Shown: one piece after another, positions 20,539-30,907 of the stretch
Layout of the letters: the number at the start of each line of letters is the position of its first letter
How positions within the stretch are numbered: position 1 is the first letter of the stretch
Source: Kosakonia arachidis
Lineage (GTDB): Bacteria > Pseudomonadota > Gammaproteobacteria > Enterobacterales > Enterobacteriaceae
Assembly: GCF_900116535.1 (NCBI RefSeq)
Contig: NZ_FPAU01000001.1
Span: 1,594,885-1,658,884 of the forward strand
Reading direction: 5' to 3'
DNA length: 64,000 nt
Program-made: the position numbers and the translations under genes
Notes under the pieces: generated by a model
What the model saw: only the letters and a program-made list of their open reading frames with translations
Told to the model about the DNA's origin: nothing
The model's database searches: none

Positions 20539-20667
20539 TTAACCCCAGAATTTCCAGATCAATAACGCAATAACCGCCCAAAATAAGGCAGAACCAAGAA
20601 ATACAGCCAGCCAGGCTTTACGCTTGAGCTCAGGATCCCTTTTTGGCTCTTCACTTCCTGATGGCAT
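20539..20667 (-). CDS. ymiA: Membrane microprotein YmiA
   Basis: 42-codon frame. A charged N-terminus (MPSGSEEPKRDPELKRKAW) leads into one hydrophobic helix (LAVFLGSALFWAVIALLIWK) and ends KFWG. It is nearly superimposable on E. coli YmiA (KRKAWLAVFLGSALFW). A tail-anchored inner-membrane topology is likely. First of the ymiA-yciX pair downstream of cysB; function unknown. Confidence 0.85.
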   Translation of the reverse strand: MPSGSEEPKRDPELKRKAWLAVFLGSALFWAVIALLIWKFWG

Positions 20668-20980
20668 TGCTAACCTCGCACAATCGACATCACTTATCAT
20701 TTTGGCACCAACAATAGGTACGATTAATCATGGGATGAGACAAATCCTAAAAGAACTTTAGCCGAAAATCCAGTGAATTTACTCACCATTTTCAAAGAAA
20801 TATTTAATCTTTTGACCACAAATAAATTATTGAAGTAATAAATTTGCAGACCAGCAATTTAGTTTCTATTTTTGTCGCTAATGAGTGACAGTGTCTGCTT
20901 TGAGGATGTGATTTCAATCACTGTAGAAGGTTTTTGATAAGTCAGATGATGGTAATAGCGATTTAACTTTAGTCAGAATT
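20668..20980. other. Intergenic ymiA-cysB, no gene seen
   Basis: About 310 bp of AT-rich sequence between ymiA and the cysB terminator. It contains no convincing ORF; it probably holds the ymiA promoter, but I could not place boxes with confidence. Confidence 0.5.
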
Positions 20981-20981
20981 A

Positions 20982-21011
20982 AGGGTATCTTTTCAGTCAG
21001 AAAGATACCCT
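20982..21011 (-). terminator. Hairpin terminator after cysB
   Basis: Perfect 11-bp stem AGGGTATCTTT/AAAGATACCCT with an 8-base loop, seven bases past the cysB stop; the tail (TAATTCT) is only weakly T-rich. Confidence 0.75.
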
Positions 21012-21017
21012 CCGACA

Positions 21018-22037
<1,020 letters not shown>

Positions 22038-22123
22038 TTAATAATAAAAAAACGTATTGCTATAACAACTATATCATTTATAGCTTCTGTGTATAGCAGC
22101 GAACAAACAATAATAATACAGGT

Positions 22124-22152
22124 ATAAAAAAGGACCGACAGAGCGGCCCTTT
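22124..22152 (-). terminator. Intrinsic terminator after topA
   Basis: On the minus strand AAGGGCCG/CGGTCCTT (one G-T pair) with a CTCTGT loop, followed by TTTT, about 25 bp past the topA stop. Confidence 0.85.
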
Positions 22153-22174
22153 ATAGATAATTAACTGAAGTGAC

Positions 22175-24772
22175 TTATTTTTTAGCTTCAGTCCATTTGT
22201 TATCGATATAGAAAGCCGACCACCCGGTTGCTTTTCCCTCTTTTTCCGATGCCACATACTGCTGCTTGGTTTTACGGCTAAAGCGGACAATCGTTTTATT
22301 ACCTTCCGGATCCTGCTGTGGAGCATCGGCCAGATAACGCAGTTTCTCCGGCAGACGATCGCGGAAGCGATACAACTCTTCCACCAGCGGTGCACGCGTT
22401 TCACGCGATTTCGGGAAGGTATTAGCTGCGAGGAAAACGCCGGCAGCACCATCACGCAGAACGAAATAAGCGTCAGACTTCTCACAAGGCAGTTCCGGCA
22501 AAGGCACCGGATCTTCCTTCGGCGGCGCAACTTCACCGTTACGCAAAATTTTACGCGTGTTTTTGCAATCGTCGTTGGTACATGCCATGTACTTACCAAA
22601 ACGCCCCATTTTCAGGTGCATTTCAGAACCGCATTTCTCACACTCAACAATCGGGCCGTCATACCCTTTGATGCGGAACTCGCCCTCTTCAATTTCGTAA
22701 CCATCACAGGTGGGGTTATTTCCGCAGACATGTAATTTACGTTTTGGATCAATGAGGTAGCTGTCCATCGCCGTGCCGCATTTCTGACAACGACGTTTGG
22801 CGCGCAGCGCGTTGGTTTCCGCGTCATCGCCTTCCAGCACATTAAGCACTTCGTTTTCCGGCACCAGGTTAATGGTGGTTTTGCAACGCTCTTTTGGCGG
22901 CAGCGCATAGCCGGAACAGCCGAGGAATACGCCAGTACTGGCGGTACGGATCCCCATTTTACGACCGCAGGTCGGGCAGTCGATGCTGGTCAACACCATC
23001 TGGTTCGGTCGCATCCCGCCAACTTCCGGATCCTGTTCGGCTTGCTCAAGCTGGCGAGAGAAATCGCCAAAGAAGCTGTCCAGCACCTTACGCCACTCGG
23101 CTTCATGGTTTGCAACGCGGTCGAGGCTGTCTTCCATCTGCGCGGTAAAGTCGTAATTCATCAACTCGCGGAAGTTCTCTTCCAGGCGATCGGTGACAAT
23201 TTCACCCATTTTTTCTGCGTAAAAACGACGGTTTTCCACGCGCACATAGCCTCTGTCCTGAATGGTCGAAATGATCGACGCATAAGTGGACGGACGGCCA
23301 ATGCCGCGTTTTTCAAGCTCTTTAACCAGCGAAGCTTCGCTGAAACGCGCAGGCGGCTTGGTAAAGTGTTGCGCCGGAGTCAGTTCGACGAGCGACAGTA
23401 CATCACCTTTATTCACCGACGGAAGAGTGCGATCTTCATCACCCTTGCGCAGTGCAGGCATCACTTTTGTCCAGCCATCAAAGCGCAAAATACGCCCGCG
23501 CGCTTTGAGGCGGAAATCGCCCGCGCCCACGGTCAGCGTCGTGGAATCGTACTGCGCAGACGTCATCTGACAGGCGACGAACTGACGCCAGATAAGTTGA
23601 TATAGCTTCTGTGCGTCGGTTTCCATATCCTTCAGCGACTCAGCCTGCACCGCAACATCGGAAGGGCGAATAGCTTCGTGCGCTTCCTGGGAATTCTCTT
23701 TACTGGCGTACTGGTTAGCAGACTCCGGCAGGTATTTCTTACCGAAATTGTCGGCAATATAGCCACGAACCATGCTGACTGCGTCCTGACTCAGGTTGGT
23801 TGAGTCGGTACGCATATAGGTGATGTAACCGGCTTCGTATAAACGCTGCGCCATCATCATGGTTTTCTTCACGCCAAAGCCGAGACGCGTACTGGCAGCC
23901 TGCTGCAACGTCGAGGTGATAAACGGCGCACCCGGCTTGCTGCTGGTTGGTTTATCTTCCCGCTCCAGCACGGTGTAACGCGCTTTCTCCAGCAGGCTAA
24001 CGGCGGCCATTGTCTGTTCGCGGTTGACCGGACGGAACGCTTTGTCACCATGGTGTGTCACCTGCAGTGGCAATGCGTCGCCGTCAGGCGTCGTGGTAGC
24101 AGCATCGATTTCCCAGAACTCTTCCGGAACAAAGGCTTTGATTTCGCGTTCGCGTTCAACCACCAGACGCACAGCAACAGACTGTACGCGGCCAGCAGAA
24201 AGACCACGGGCAATTTTCTTCCACAGCAGAGGCGAGACCATGTAACCCACAACGCGATCCATAAAGCGGCGCGCCTGCTGGGCATTCACACGGTCAATAT
24301 TCAGTTCACCAGGCTTTTCAAAAGCCTGCCGAATGGCATTCTTGGTGATTTCGTTAAACACTACGCGGCTATAGCGTTTATCATCACCGCCGATCACTTC
24401 CCGCAGGTGCCATGCAATGGCTTCCCCTTCGCGGTCAAGGTCGGTTGCGAGATAGATGTGGTCAGCTTTCTCAGCCAGCGATTTCAGTTCAGAAACCACC
24501 TTTTCTTTGCCTGGCAGCACTTCATAATGTGCATCCCAGTTGTGCCATGGGTCGATCCCCATGCGATTGACAAGAGCGCCGCGTTCATCCTTTTTAGGCT
24601 TCTTAGCCGTTTTGGTGGAGGCTGAGTCTGCACTCTTTTTGGGTGCTGAGCCGCTGGTCGGCAAATCACGGATATGACCAACACTGGATTTAACCACATA
24701 ATCATTACCCAGATATTTATTGATCGTTTTGGCTTTTGCCGGGGACTCAACGATAACGAGAGCTTTACCCAT
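22175..24772 (-). CDS. topA: DNA topoisomerase I (omega protein)
   Basis: Type IA topoisomerase relaxing negative supercoils; 865 residues as in E. coli. TOPRIM domain at the N-terminus with acidic triad ([10 protein letters not shown]), active-site Tyr319 ([10 protein letters not shown]), then three Cys4 zinc modules ([27 protein letters not shown], each with a paired downstream CxnC) and two C-terminal zinc-less ribbon repeats ending KWTEAKK. The ATG at 24772 is taken as start by homology; a GTG two codons upstream (24778) is also in frame and could initiate. The upstream region should be supercoiling-sensitive. Confidence 0.98.
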   Translation of the reverse strand: MGKALVIVESPAKAKTINKYLGNDYVVKSSVGHIRDLPTSGSAPKKSADSASTKTAKKPKKDERGALVNRMGIDPWHNWDAHYEVLPGKEKVVSELKSLAEKADHIYLATDLDREGEAIAWHLREVIGGDDKRYSRVVFNEITKNAIRQAFEKPGELNIDRVNAQQARRFMDRVVGYMVSPLLWKKIARGLSAGRVQSVAVRLVVEREREIKAFVPEEFWEIDAATTTPDGDALPLQVTHHGDKAFRPVNREQTMAAVSLLEKARYTVLEREDKPTSSKPGAPFITSTLQQAASTRLGFGVKKTMMMAQRLYEAGYITYMRTDSTNLSQDAVSMVRGYIADNFGKKYLPESANQYASKENSQEAHEAIRPSDVAVQAESLKDMETDAQKLYQLIWRQFVACQMTSAQYDSTTLTVGAGDFRLKARGRILRFDGWTKVMPALRKGDEDRTLPSVNKGDVLSLVELTPAQHFTKPPARFSEASLVKELEKRGIGRPSTYASIISTIQDRGYVRVENRRFYAEKMGEIVTDRLEENFRELMNYDFTAQMEDSLDRVANHEAEWRKVLDSFFGDFSRQLEQAEQDPEVGGMRPNQMVLTSIDCPTCGRKMGIRTASTGVFLGCSGYALPPKERCKTTINLVPENEVLNVLEGDDAETNALRAKRRCQKCGTAMDSYLIDPKRKLHVCGNNPTCDGYEIEEGEFRIKGYDGPIVECEKCGSEMHLKMGRFGKYMACTNDDCKNTRKILRNGEVAPPKEDPVPLPELPCEKSDAYFVLRDGAAGVFLAANTFPKSRETRAPLVEELYRFRDRLPEKLRYLADAPQQDPEGNKTIVRFSRKTKQQYVASEKEGKATGWSAFYIDNKWTEAKK

Positions 24773-25166
24773 ATTCACCTTTACCTAATTTAATTCTTCC
24801 AGGAATACGTCGACATTGCTTAACACCACCCACGACGAACCTTCACTATTGCGGCAACAGCAGGGGATATCAACCCCATATCTGGCCAGGCGCGTTAAAC
24901 GGAGCATTCAGGTGGCTGAGTTTACAAGCTTTTTCGCGTCAGGATGATGTTGTACGACGGTGTTATGGTCGAATGTCAAGCAATTCTGTTGCCAGGTTGA
25001 CGAAAGCGTCACACTGTACCTGATAAAATTTGTTACGCAACTTTATTAGCACGCAAAAACGAAACGCGCCAGCATAACAACAGGCCAAACCCTTTGCAAA
25101 AACAGGGAAAATTTGCTCCCTGTCGGGGCCAGCGGTAAACTTCAGAAAATTTTGAGGAGTAGAAAA
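24773..25166. other. Divergent topA/yciN intergenic
   Basis: 394 bp holding the divergent promoters of topA (-) and yciN (+). I see no open frame with an RBS here and no clear hairpin. E. coli topA has several promoters in this interval, including heat-shock and RpoS-dependent ones; I could not assign them by eye. Confidence 0.5.
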
Positions 25167-25418
25167 ATGACGGGTACATCTCAACCTATCGATCGTCAGA
25201 CGTTGCTGGAGCTGGCTAACAAACTGATCCGTGAGCATGAAGATACGCTGGCAGGTATTGCAGCCACCAATGTTACCCAGCGGAATGGCGTGCTGGTGTT
25301 CAGCGGCGAGTACTATCTGGATGAGCAAGGTCTTCCGACGCCGAAAAGCACGGCAGTATTCAATATGTTCAAATATTTAGCCCATGAACTTTCTGAAAAG
25401 TATCATCTTATCGACTAA
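25167..25418 (+). CDS. yciN: Small conserved protein YciN
   Basis: 83-residue soluble protein, the same length as E. coli YciN; the segments [30 protein letters not shown] and [21 protein letters not shown] match. Start chosen at [13 protein letters not shown], preceded by GAGGAG. A compact alpha/beta fold with no known reaction. It is monocistronic, with a terminator right after. Confidence 0.93.
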   Translation: MTGTSQPIDRQTLLELANKLIREHEDTLAGIAATNVTQRNGVLVFSGEYYLDEQGLPTPKSTAVFNMFKYLAHELSEKYHLID

Positions 25419-25420
25419 CT

Positions 25421-25450
25421 AAAAACGCGAGGCTTCTGGCCTCGCGTTTT
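25421..25450. terminator. Bidirectional terminator yciN/sohB
   Basis: Stem AAAACGCGAGG/CCTCGCGTTTT between convergent yciN (+) and sohB (-), with A- and T-runs on both sides. Confidence 0.92.
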
Positions 25451-25452
25451 GT

Positions 25453-26499
25453 CTACATCAGGGGTTTTTGACCGCGCTGCCACCAGCGCATCAGCAAATG
25501 GTCAATACTTTCTGTTGCACTGCCGGTAACCCGCTCCATCATTTTCTTGCGTTGCTGGTATCGGACACCGATAACTTCATGATCCTCATACAGGCTGAGC
25601 AGCAGTTCGTCACTGGTGCCAATCTCATCAATCAAACCCTTATCCAGTGCCTGGGAACCGTACCAGTGCTCACCGGTCGCCACGCTTTCAATATCCAGCG
25701 CCGGGCGCATCTGATGAACAAAATCTTTAAATAAGTCATGGGTTTCATTTAGGCTTTCGCGGAATTTCTGTCGCCCTTCTTCGGTATTTTCACCCAGTAG
25801 CGTTAGCGTACGTTTAAACTGTCCGGCAGTATGCAGTTCAATATCAATCTCTTTACCTTTCAGGAAACGATTGAAGTTAGGGATCTGCGCCACCACGCCG
25901 ATAGAGCCAATAATGGCGAAGGGTGCGGCAACAATTTTGTCCGCCACGCAGGCCATCATATAACCGCCGCTGGCTGCCACTTTATCGACGGCGATGGTCA
26001 GCGGAATATGTCTGTCACGCAGGCGCTGTAATTGAGAAGCCGCAAGACCATAACCGTGCACTACACCGCCGGGGCTTTCAAGGCGTAGAACGACCTGATC
26101 CTGCGGTTTTGCCACGGTCAGCACGGCGGTAATTTCCTCGCGCAACCCACTGACTTCGCCGGCATCCATACTGCCTTTGAAATCCAGCACATAAACACGC
26201 GATTTTGCTGGGTCAACAATTTTCCCTGCTTTTGCTTTCGCTTTGGCTTCCTTTGCCTCCTGCTTAAGCTTTTTCTTCTGCGCTTTATGCCACTGTTTCT
26301 GCTGATGAACGTCCAGCAACGAAGTAGACATTTCCTCCTGCATCTCTTTATATTGCTCGCTCAAACGGGCAATTTTTAGCTCGCCACGCTGACGCTTGCG
26401 CTGCGTCAGATTGACAATAAGCACCGCTATCACCGCAATCGCCACTACCACGGTCGCGATCTTAGCCAAAAAAAGACCATATTCAGACAGTAATTCCAC
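25453..26499 (-). CDS. sohB: Inner-membrane S49 peptidase SohB
   Basis: 348 residues (E. coli 349), a signal-peptide-peptidase-like S49 protease. N-terminal membrane helix (LFLAKIATVVVAIAVIAVLIV), a basic coiled coil rich in KKK/AKAKAK, then the protease domain with nucleophile in AASGGYMMACVADKI and the preceding LRLESPGGVVHGYG. Start is the GTG at 26499, as in E. coli (VELLSEYG), with AGGTGG just upstream; an ATG at 26544 would add 15 non-conserved residues. Identified in E. coli as a multicopy suppressor of htrA (degP). Confidence 0.95.
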   Translation of the reverse strand: MELLSEYGLFLAKIATVVVAIAVIAVLIVNLTQRKRQRGELKIARLSEQYKEMQEEMSTSLLDVHQQKQWHKAQKKKLKQEAKEAKAKAKAGKIVDPAKSRVYVLDFKGSMDAGEVSGLREEITAVLTVAKPQDQVVLRLESPGGVVHGYGLAASQLQRLRDRHIPLTIAVDKVAASGGYMMACVADKIVAAPFAIIGSIGVVAQIPNFNRFLKGKEIDIELHTAGQFKRTLTLLGENTEEGRQKFRESLNETHDLFKDFVHQMRPALDIESVATGEHWYGSQALDKGLIDEIGTSDELLLSLYEDHEVIGVRYQQRKKMMERVTGSATESIDHLLMRWWQRGQKPLM

Positions 26500-26723
26500 G
26501 CGTACCACCTCGGTTACATCAATAATAATGGCCCCAGTGTACATGAGCCGTCCGGGCGCGTCTCGCGCAAGCCCGGCACCAAATGTGCCATGTTGCTGAA
26601 TTTTTTAACACTCTCAGACTTAAAGGTTGAGCAACTCTCCACGAGGCCGATTGAAATAGACTGTCATTTAAGGCATAAAGCCAACATATTAAGGTGATTA
26701 ACGGCCCGGCCTGAGGAGGCAGT

Positions 26724-27479
26724 GTGCATTATCAGCCGCAGCGCGATCTGCTAAATGACCGCATTATTCTTGTGACCGGTGCCAGTGACGGAATCGGTAA
26801 AGAAGCCGCCCTGACCTACGCTCGCCACGGCGCAAGTCTGATTTTGCTCGGACGCCAGGAAGCAAAGTTACGCCAGGTCGCGCAGGCCATAGAGGATGAG
26901 GGGCAGCAGGCGCAGTGGTTTACCCTGAATATGGCAACCTGTACGCCGGAAGAGTGCCTGCAGTTGGCGGCAACGATTGCTGCCGCCACACCTCATCTTG
27001 ATGGTGTGCTACATAACGCCGGTTTACTGGGCGATGTCTGCCCGATGAGCGAACAAGATCCGGCGACCTGGGATGCCGTTATGCAGGTCAACGTCAACGC
27101 AACGTTCTATCTTACGCAGGCGCTTCTTCCTTTATTACTCAAATCAGACAGCGGTTCGCTGGTGTTCACCTCTTCCAGTGTTGGCCGTCAGGGACGCGCC
27201 AACTGGGGTGCTTACGCAGCGTCAAAATTCGCCACCGAGGGAATGATGCAGGTGCTGGCCGAAGAGTACCAGAACCGCCTGCGGGTCAACTGTATCAACC
27301 CGGGCGGCACGCGCACCAAAATGCGTGCCAGCGCCTTCCCTACAGAAGATCCGCAAAAATTGAAAACCCCCGCCGATATTATGCCGCTCTATTTGTGGCT
27401 GATGGGCGATGACAGCCGACGCAAAACCGGGATGAGCTTCGATGCTCAACCCGGCCGTAAACCAGGGATCGCACAATGA
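26724..27479 (+). CDS. yciK: SDR-family oxidoreductase YciK
   Basis: 251 residues, classical short-chain dehydrogenase. NAD(P)-binding TGASDGIGKEAALTYARHG, the NAG motif (HNAGLLG), catalytic Ser (SSSVGRQGRANWG) and YxxxK (YAASK). Substrate unknown; the family is related to 3-oxoacyl-ACP reductases. The stop overlaps the btuR start (ATGA), so it is translationally coupled to the corrinoid adenosyltransferase, as in E. coli. The start has GAGGAG seven bases upstream. Confidence 0.94.
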   Translation: MHYQPQRDLLNDRIILVTGASDGIGKEAALTYARHGASLILLGRQEAKLRQVAQAIEDEGQQAQWFTLNMATCTPEECLQLAATIAAATPHLDGVLHNAGLLGDVCPMSEQDPATWDAVMQVNVNATFYLTQALLPLLLKSDSGSLVFTSSSVGRQGRANWGAYAASKFATEGMMQVLAEEYQNRLRVNCINPGGTRTKMRASAFPTEDPQKLKTPADIMPLYLWLMGDDSRRKTGMSFDAQPGRKPGIAQ

Positions 27480-28066
27480 GTGAAGAACGTTATCAGCAAC
27501 GTCAGCAGCGCGTAAAAGAACGCGTTGATGCGCGCGTGGCCGCCGCGCAGGACGAACGTGGAATTATTATTGTCTTCACCGGCAACGGCAAAGGCAAAAC
27601 TACCGCGGCGTTCGGCACCGCTACGCGCGCAATCGGACATGGGAAAAAGGTCGGCGTGATCCAGTTTATCAAAGGGACCTGGCCAAATGGCGAACGTAAC
27701 TTGCTGGAGCCATTGGGCGTGGAATTTCAGGTCATGGCGACAGGTTTTACCTGGGACACACAAAATCGCGAGAGCGACACAGCGGCTTGTCTGGCGGTGT
27801 GGCAACACGCGCAGAGGATGCTGGCAGATCCTTCTCTGGACATGGTGCTGCTCGATGAGCTGACCTACATGGTAGCGTATGATTATCTGCCGCTGGAAAC
27901 GGTGCTGAATGCGCTGCGCAACCGTCCACCGATGCAAACTGTGATCATTACGGGGCGCGGCTGTCACCGGGATATTCAGGAACTGGCGGATACCGTCAGC
28001 GAACTACGTCCGGTTAAACATGCTTTCGAAGCAGGTATTAAAGCGCAGATCGGTATTGATTATTAA
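27476..28066 (+). CDS. btuR: Cob(I)yrinic acid a,c-diamide adenosyltransferase
   Basis: CobA/BtuR-type ATP:corrinoid adenosyltransferase, 196 residues as in E. coli. P-loop GNGKGKTTAAFG near residue 36 and the corrinoid-binding region MATGFTWDTQNRESD. Makes adenosylcobalamin from imported corrinoids; it is not part of a full cob cluster here, so salvage is the likely role. Starts in the yciK stop (ATGA). Confidence 0.97.
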   Translation: MSEERYQQRQQRVKERVDARVAAAQDERGIIIVFTGNGKGKTTAAFGTATRAIGHGKKVGVIQFIKGTWPNGERNLLEPLGVEFQVMATGFTWDTQNRESDTAACLAVWQHAQRMLADPSLDMVLLDELTYMVAYDYLPLETVLNALRNRPPMQTVIITGRGCHRDIQELADTVSELRPVKHAFEAGIKAQIGIDY

Positions 28067-28128
28067 TGGTAAATCTGGCCTGGCGATGATGCAGGCCAAT
28101 TGACGAGCTACAACAATTCCGACGTTAT

Positions 28129-28152
28129 AAAAGGGGCTTTCGCCCCTTTCTG
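28129..28152. terminator. Bidirectional terminator btuR/rluB
   Basis: AAAAGGGGC-TTTC-GCCCCTTTC hairpin between convergent genes. Confidence 0.9.
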
Positions 28153-29031
28153 TTAATCGTTTTTGTTACGCGCACTGCCGGGACGGCGAGCACCGCCAGG
28201 CTGGCTGTGGCGCTTCACGGCACGACGGATCTGGTTTGCTTTCATGCGGCGACGATCTTTTTCTACCGCCACTTTTGATTGCGTCTCAGCTTCCAGGCCA
28301 ACCAGCTCGCGCAAATAGTTGGTCTGCGCCAGATCAAGTTCCGTCCAGCCGCCACGCGGCAGGCCTTTTGGCAGCGGGATATCACCGTAACGTACGCGGA
28401 TCAGGCGGCTAACCTGGACACCCACCGCTTCCCAAAGGCGACGCACTTCGCGGTTACGTCCTTCGGTCAGGGTCACGTTATACCACTGGTTAATACCTTC
28501 GCCACCGCTGAATTTGATGGTTTTAAAGGCCGCAGGACCGTCTTCCAGTTGCACGCCGCGTGCGAGATCGCGCAGTTTAGCATCATCCACCTCACCAAAT
28601 ACACGCACGGCGTATTCGCGCTCGACTTCACGGCTCGGGTGCATCAGGCGGTTCGCCAGCTCACCATCGGTGGTGAACAGCAACAGACCACAGGTATTGA
28701 CGTCGAGACGGCCAACAGCAATCCAGCGTGCACCACGCAATTTCGGCAGGCGATCGAAGACGGTCGGGCGGCCTTCAGGATCGTTGCGGGTGCAGAGCTC
28801 GCCTTCTGGTTTGTAGTACGCCAGCACTCGACAAATTTGCTCAACGGACTCTTTCACCGAAATGAGGTGACCATCGATACGAATTTTCAACCCCGGCGTC
28901 ACCTCAACGCGGTCCCCCAGCGTCGCGATTTTACCGTCGACGCTGACGCGGCCAGCTTCAATAATAGATTCGATCTCACGGCGGGAGCCGTGGCCAGCTC
29001 GCGCCAGCACTTTCTGTAGTTTCTCGCTCAT
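28153..29031 (-). CDS. rluB: 23S rRNA pseudouridine(2605) synthase
   Basis: 292 residues (E. coli 291), RsuA/RluB/E/F family. N-terminal S4 RNA-binding domain (about 3-60: [24 protein letters not shown]), catalytic domain with nucleophile Asp110 in [12 protein letters not shown], and a basic C-terminal tail ([21 protein letters not shown]). Modifies U2605 of 23S rRNA near the peptidyl-transferase centre. Lies downstream of yciO in the same direction, about 98 bp apart. Confidence 0.97.
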   Translation of the reverse strand: MSEKLQKVLARAGHGSRREIESIIEAGRVSVDGKIATLGDRVEVTPGLKIRIDGHLISVKESVEQICRVLAYYKPEGELCTRNDPEGRPTVFDRLPKLRGARWIAVGRLDVNTCGLLLFTTDGELANRLMHPSREVEREYAVRVFGEVDDAKLRDLARGVQLEDGPAAFKTIKFSGGEGINQWYNVTLTEGRNREVRRLWEAVGVQVSRLIRVRYGDIPLPKGLPRGGWTELDLAQTNYLRELVGLEAETQSKVAVEKDRRRMKANQIRRAVKRHSQPGGARRPGSARNKND

Positions 29032-29129
29032 AGAGCATCCTTAGGTGTCGCCTTCACAGGCGTCGAATAGGGTCATCAGTCCGGCGAAGCCGCTGCTGAA
29101 ATGGCCGCGTAGTATAGCGGCTTGCGTCA

Positions 29130-29750
29130 CTATAAGAAAGGCTTAACGTCGCCGACGCCTTCGCGCAGCACCACCGGCAAGTCATTGGTTAAGTCTATCA
29201 CGGTCGTTGGTTGCTGCCCGAGATAGCCGCCGTGGATGATCAGATCGACGACTTTTTCCAGGCGATCTTTAATTTCATCAGGGTCGGATTCGGTAAAATC
29301 GCTGCCTGGCAGCATTAATGACGTTGAGAGCATCGGCTCATTGAGCGCTTCCAGCAGTGCCAGCGCAATCGGATTCGACGGTACGCGTAGCCCGATGGTT
29401 TTGCGTTTTTCCTGCAATAAACGACGCGGTACCTCTTTTGTCCCTTTCAGGATAAAAGTGTAATTACCAGGCGTATTGTTTTTAATAAGACGAAACGCCA
29501 CATTATCAACAAATGAATAGGTCGACAGCTCGGACAGATCGCGGCACATCAACGTAAAGTTGTGGCCATCCGGCAGATGACGGATGCGGCAAATTCTTTC
29601 CATCGCGCCTTTATCCTCGATTTTACACCCCAGCGCATACCCGGAGTCAGTGGGATAAACAACCACACCGCCCTTACGCACGATCTCCACCGCCTGATTA
29701 ATTAATCGTGGTTGTGGGTTTTCCGGATGAATATAAAAAAACTGACTCAT
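29130..29750 (-). CDS. yciO: YrdC/Sua5-family protein YciO
   Basis: 206 residues, same as E. coli. Sua5/YrdC/YwlC dsRNA-binding-like domain with the segment KGGVVVYPTDSGYALGCKI and SNPIALALLEALNEPMLSTS. YrdC and Sua5 make threonylcarbamoyl-AMP for the t6A tRNA modification; YciO is a paralog whose own activity is poorly defined. Eighteen bases downstream of rnm, so probably co-transcribed. Confidence 0.94.
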   Translation of the reverse strand: MSQFFYIHPENPQPRLINQAVEIVRKGGVVVYPTDSGYALGCKIEDKGAMERICRIRHLPDGHNFTLMCRDLSELSTYSFVDNVAFRLIKNNTPGNYTFILKGTKEVPRRLLQEKRKTIGLRVPSNPIALALLEALNEPMLSTSLMLPGSDFTESDPDEIKDRLEKVVDLIIHGGYLGQQPTTVIDLTNDLPVVLREGVGDVKPFL

Positions 29751-29768
29751 ACTTCCCTCTCTTACGTT

Positions 29769-30629
29769 TTACTGCGGCTGCTCCCATTTCAGCCAGACGC
29801 CTTCAACACCAGCCGGTAGCCAGAGTTTTCGCCCCAGTTCAATCCACGGGCAGGGCTGATGGAAATCCGATCCTTGCGACGCCAGCAAACCATACTGGCG
29901 GGCATATACGGCGAGCTGCGCTCGTTCATTGGGAGCCTGCTGGCATTGGGCGACTTCCATCGCCTCTCCGCCGCGGTCAGCAAAATGCGCCAGCAGTCTT
30001 TTCAACCATTTAGCGGAAAGATTATAACGACCAGGATGGGCCAGCACCGCCGTTCCGCCAGAATGATGAATCACTTCAATAGCTTGTTCTATTGTACACC
30101 ACTGCGGCGGAACATATCCGGTTTTCCCACGCGCAAGATATTTTTTAAAAACATCGGCGATGTTACTGGCCTTACCCTGCGCAACCAGAAAGCGGGCAAA
30201 GTGACCACGCGTCACGCTCGCGCCCCGTGCCAGTTGTTGTGCGCCCTCCCACGCACCGGGGATATGCGCTTTTTCCAGACGTTCGGCTATCAATTGCGCA
30301 CGCAGGACACGACGGGCGGACTGCTGCTGCAAAAATTCGCACATCGCCGGGTGATCGATATCGATATTCAGACCCACGATATGGATTTCATGATTTTCCC
30401 AGACGGTGGAGATTTCCACGCCGCTAATTAATTTCAGCGCCAGCCTGGCGCGGGCAATTTCAGCCCGTGCCACAGGGATCGCAGTTGTGGTATCGTGATC
30501 CGTAATGGCCAGCGTGCCGACACGCATTTCTACCGCGCGATGTACCAGTTGTTCCGGGGAAAGCAGGCCGTCAGAGGCACTGGTGTGGCTATGCAGGTCA
30601 TAAATAATGGCGTAATTCGTGTCGCTCAA
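29769..30629 (-). CDS. rnm: 5'-3' exoribonuclease Rnm (RNase AM, YciV/TrpH)
   Basis: 286 residues (E. coli 293), PHP-domain phosphoesterase. Metal-binding HSHTSASDG at the N-terminus, ITDHDTT, and the later histidines VLAHPGRY and GSDFH. In E. coli it matures the 5' ends of 23S, 16S and 5S rRNA and can dephosphorylate 3',5'-bisphosphonucleotides. Divergent from the trp operon; upstream gene of the rnm-yciO pair. Confidence 0.95.
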   Translation of the reverse strand: MSDTNYAIIYDLHSHTSASDGLLSPEQLVHRAVEMRVGTLAITDHDTTTAIPVARAEIARARLALKLISGVEISTVWENHEIHIVGLNIDIDHPAMCEFLQQQSARRVLRAQLIAERLEKAHIPGAWEGAQQLARGASVTRGHFARFLVAQGKASNIADVFKKYLARGKTGYVPPQWCTIEQAIEVIHHSGGTAVLAHPGRYNLSAKWLKRLLAHFADRGGEAMEVAQCQQAPNERAQLAVYARQYGLLASQGSDFHQPCPWIELGRKLWLPAGVEGVWLKWEQPQ

Positions 30630-30706
30630 AGCGGCTCCGTAAATTTATCAGGGCATCTATTTGCGCCCTATCATAACGGTTAGCCAACTTTTTCTGAAAT
30701 CGAGGG

Positions 30707-30745
30707 TTGACTTTCCCTCCATGAACCAGTTAACTAGTACGTAAG
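30707..30745 (+). promoter_or_regulatory. trp promoter with overlapping TrpR operator
   Basis: The -35 TTGACT (30707-30712) and -10 TTAACT (30730-30735) are separated by exactly 17 bp. The -10 lies inside the operator core GTTAACTAGTAC, a close match to the E. coli trpO palindrome, so TrpR-tryptophan binding would block polymerase. Confidence 0.9.
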
Positions 30746-30769
30746 TTCACACGACAAGGTATCGCAACA

Positions 30770-30814
30770 ATGAATGCACATTTCTCTGTTACTCGCTGGT
30801 GGCGCACTCCCTGA
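30770..30814 (+). CDS. trpL: trp operon leader peptide TrpL
   Basis: 14-residue leader MNAHFSVTRWWRTP with tandem Trp codons at positions 10-11, followed by the attenuator. Ribosome stalling at the Trp pair selects antiterminator over terminator. It differs from the E. coli leader ([14 protein letters not shown]) in the N-terminal half but keeps WWRT. Preceded by AAGGT nine bases upstream. Confidence 0.95.
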   Translation: MNAHFSVTRWWRTP

Positions 30815-30857
30815 ACAGGGCTGTGAGATCTCGTGCGCATTCAGCATACCGATACCC

Positions 30858-30884
30858 GGCCCGCTCACTCAGCGGGCTTTTTTT
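30858..30884 (+). terminator. trp attenuator (3:4 terminator hairpin)
   Basis: Stem GCCCGC/GCGGGC with a 7-base loop, followed by eight T residues, 24 bp upstream of trpE. Together with the upstream leader segments it forms the classical trp attenuation switch. Confidence 0.93.
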
Positions 30885-30907
30885 TGAACAAATTTATGAG
30901 AGCGACT

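Noticed and set aside
22078..22599. 173-codon minus-strand frame over the end of topA
   Set aside because: It overlaps the well-conserved zinc-ribbon coding region of topA in a different frame and has the basic, low-complexity composition of a shadow frame.
27446..27967. 173-codon minus-strand frame opposite btuR
   Set aside because: Shadow of the conserved btuR gene.
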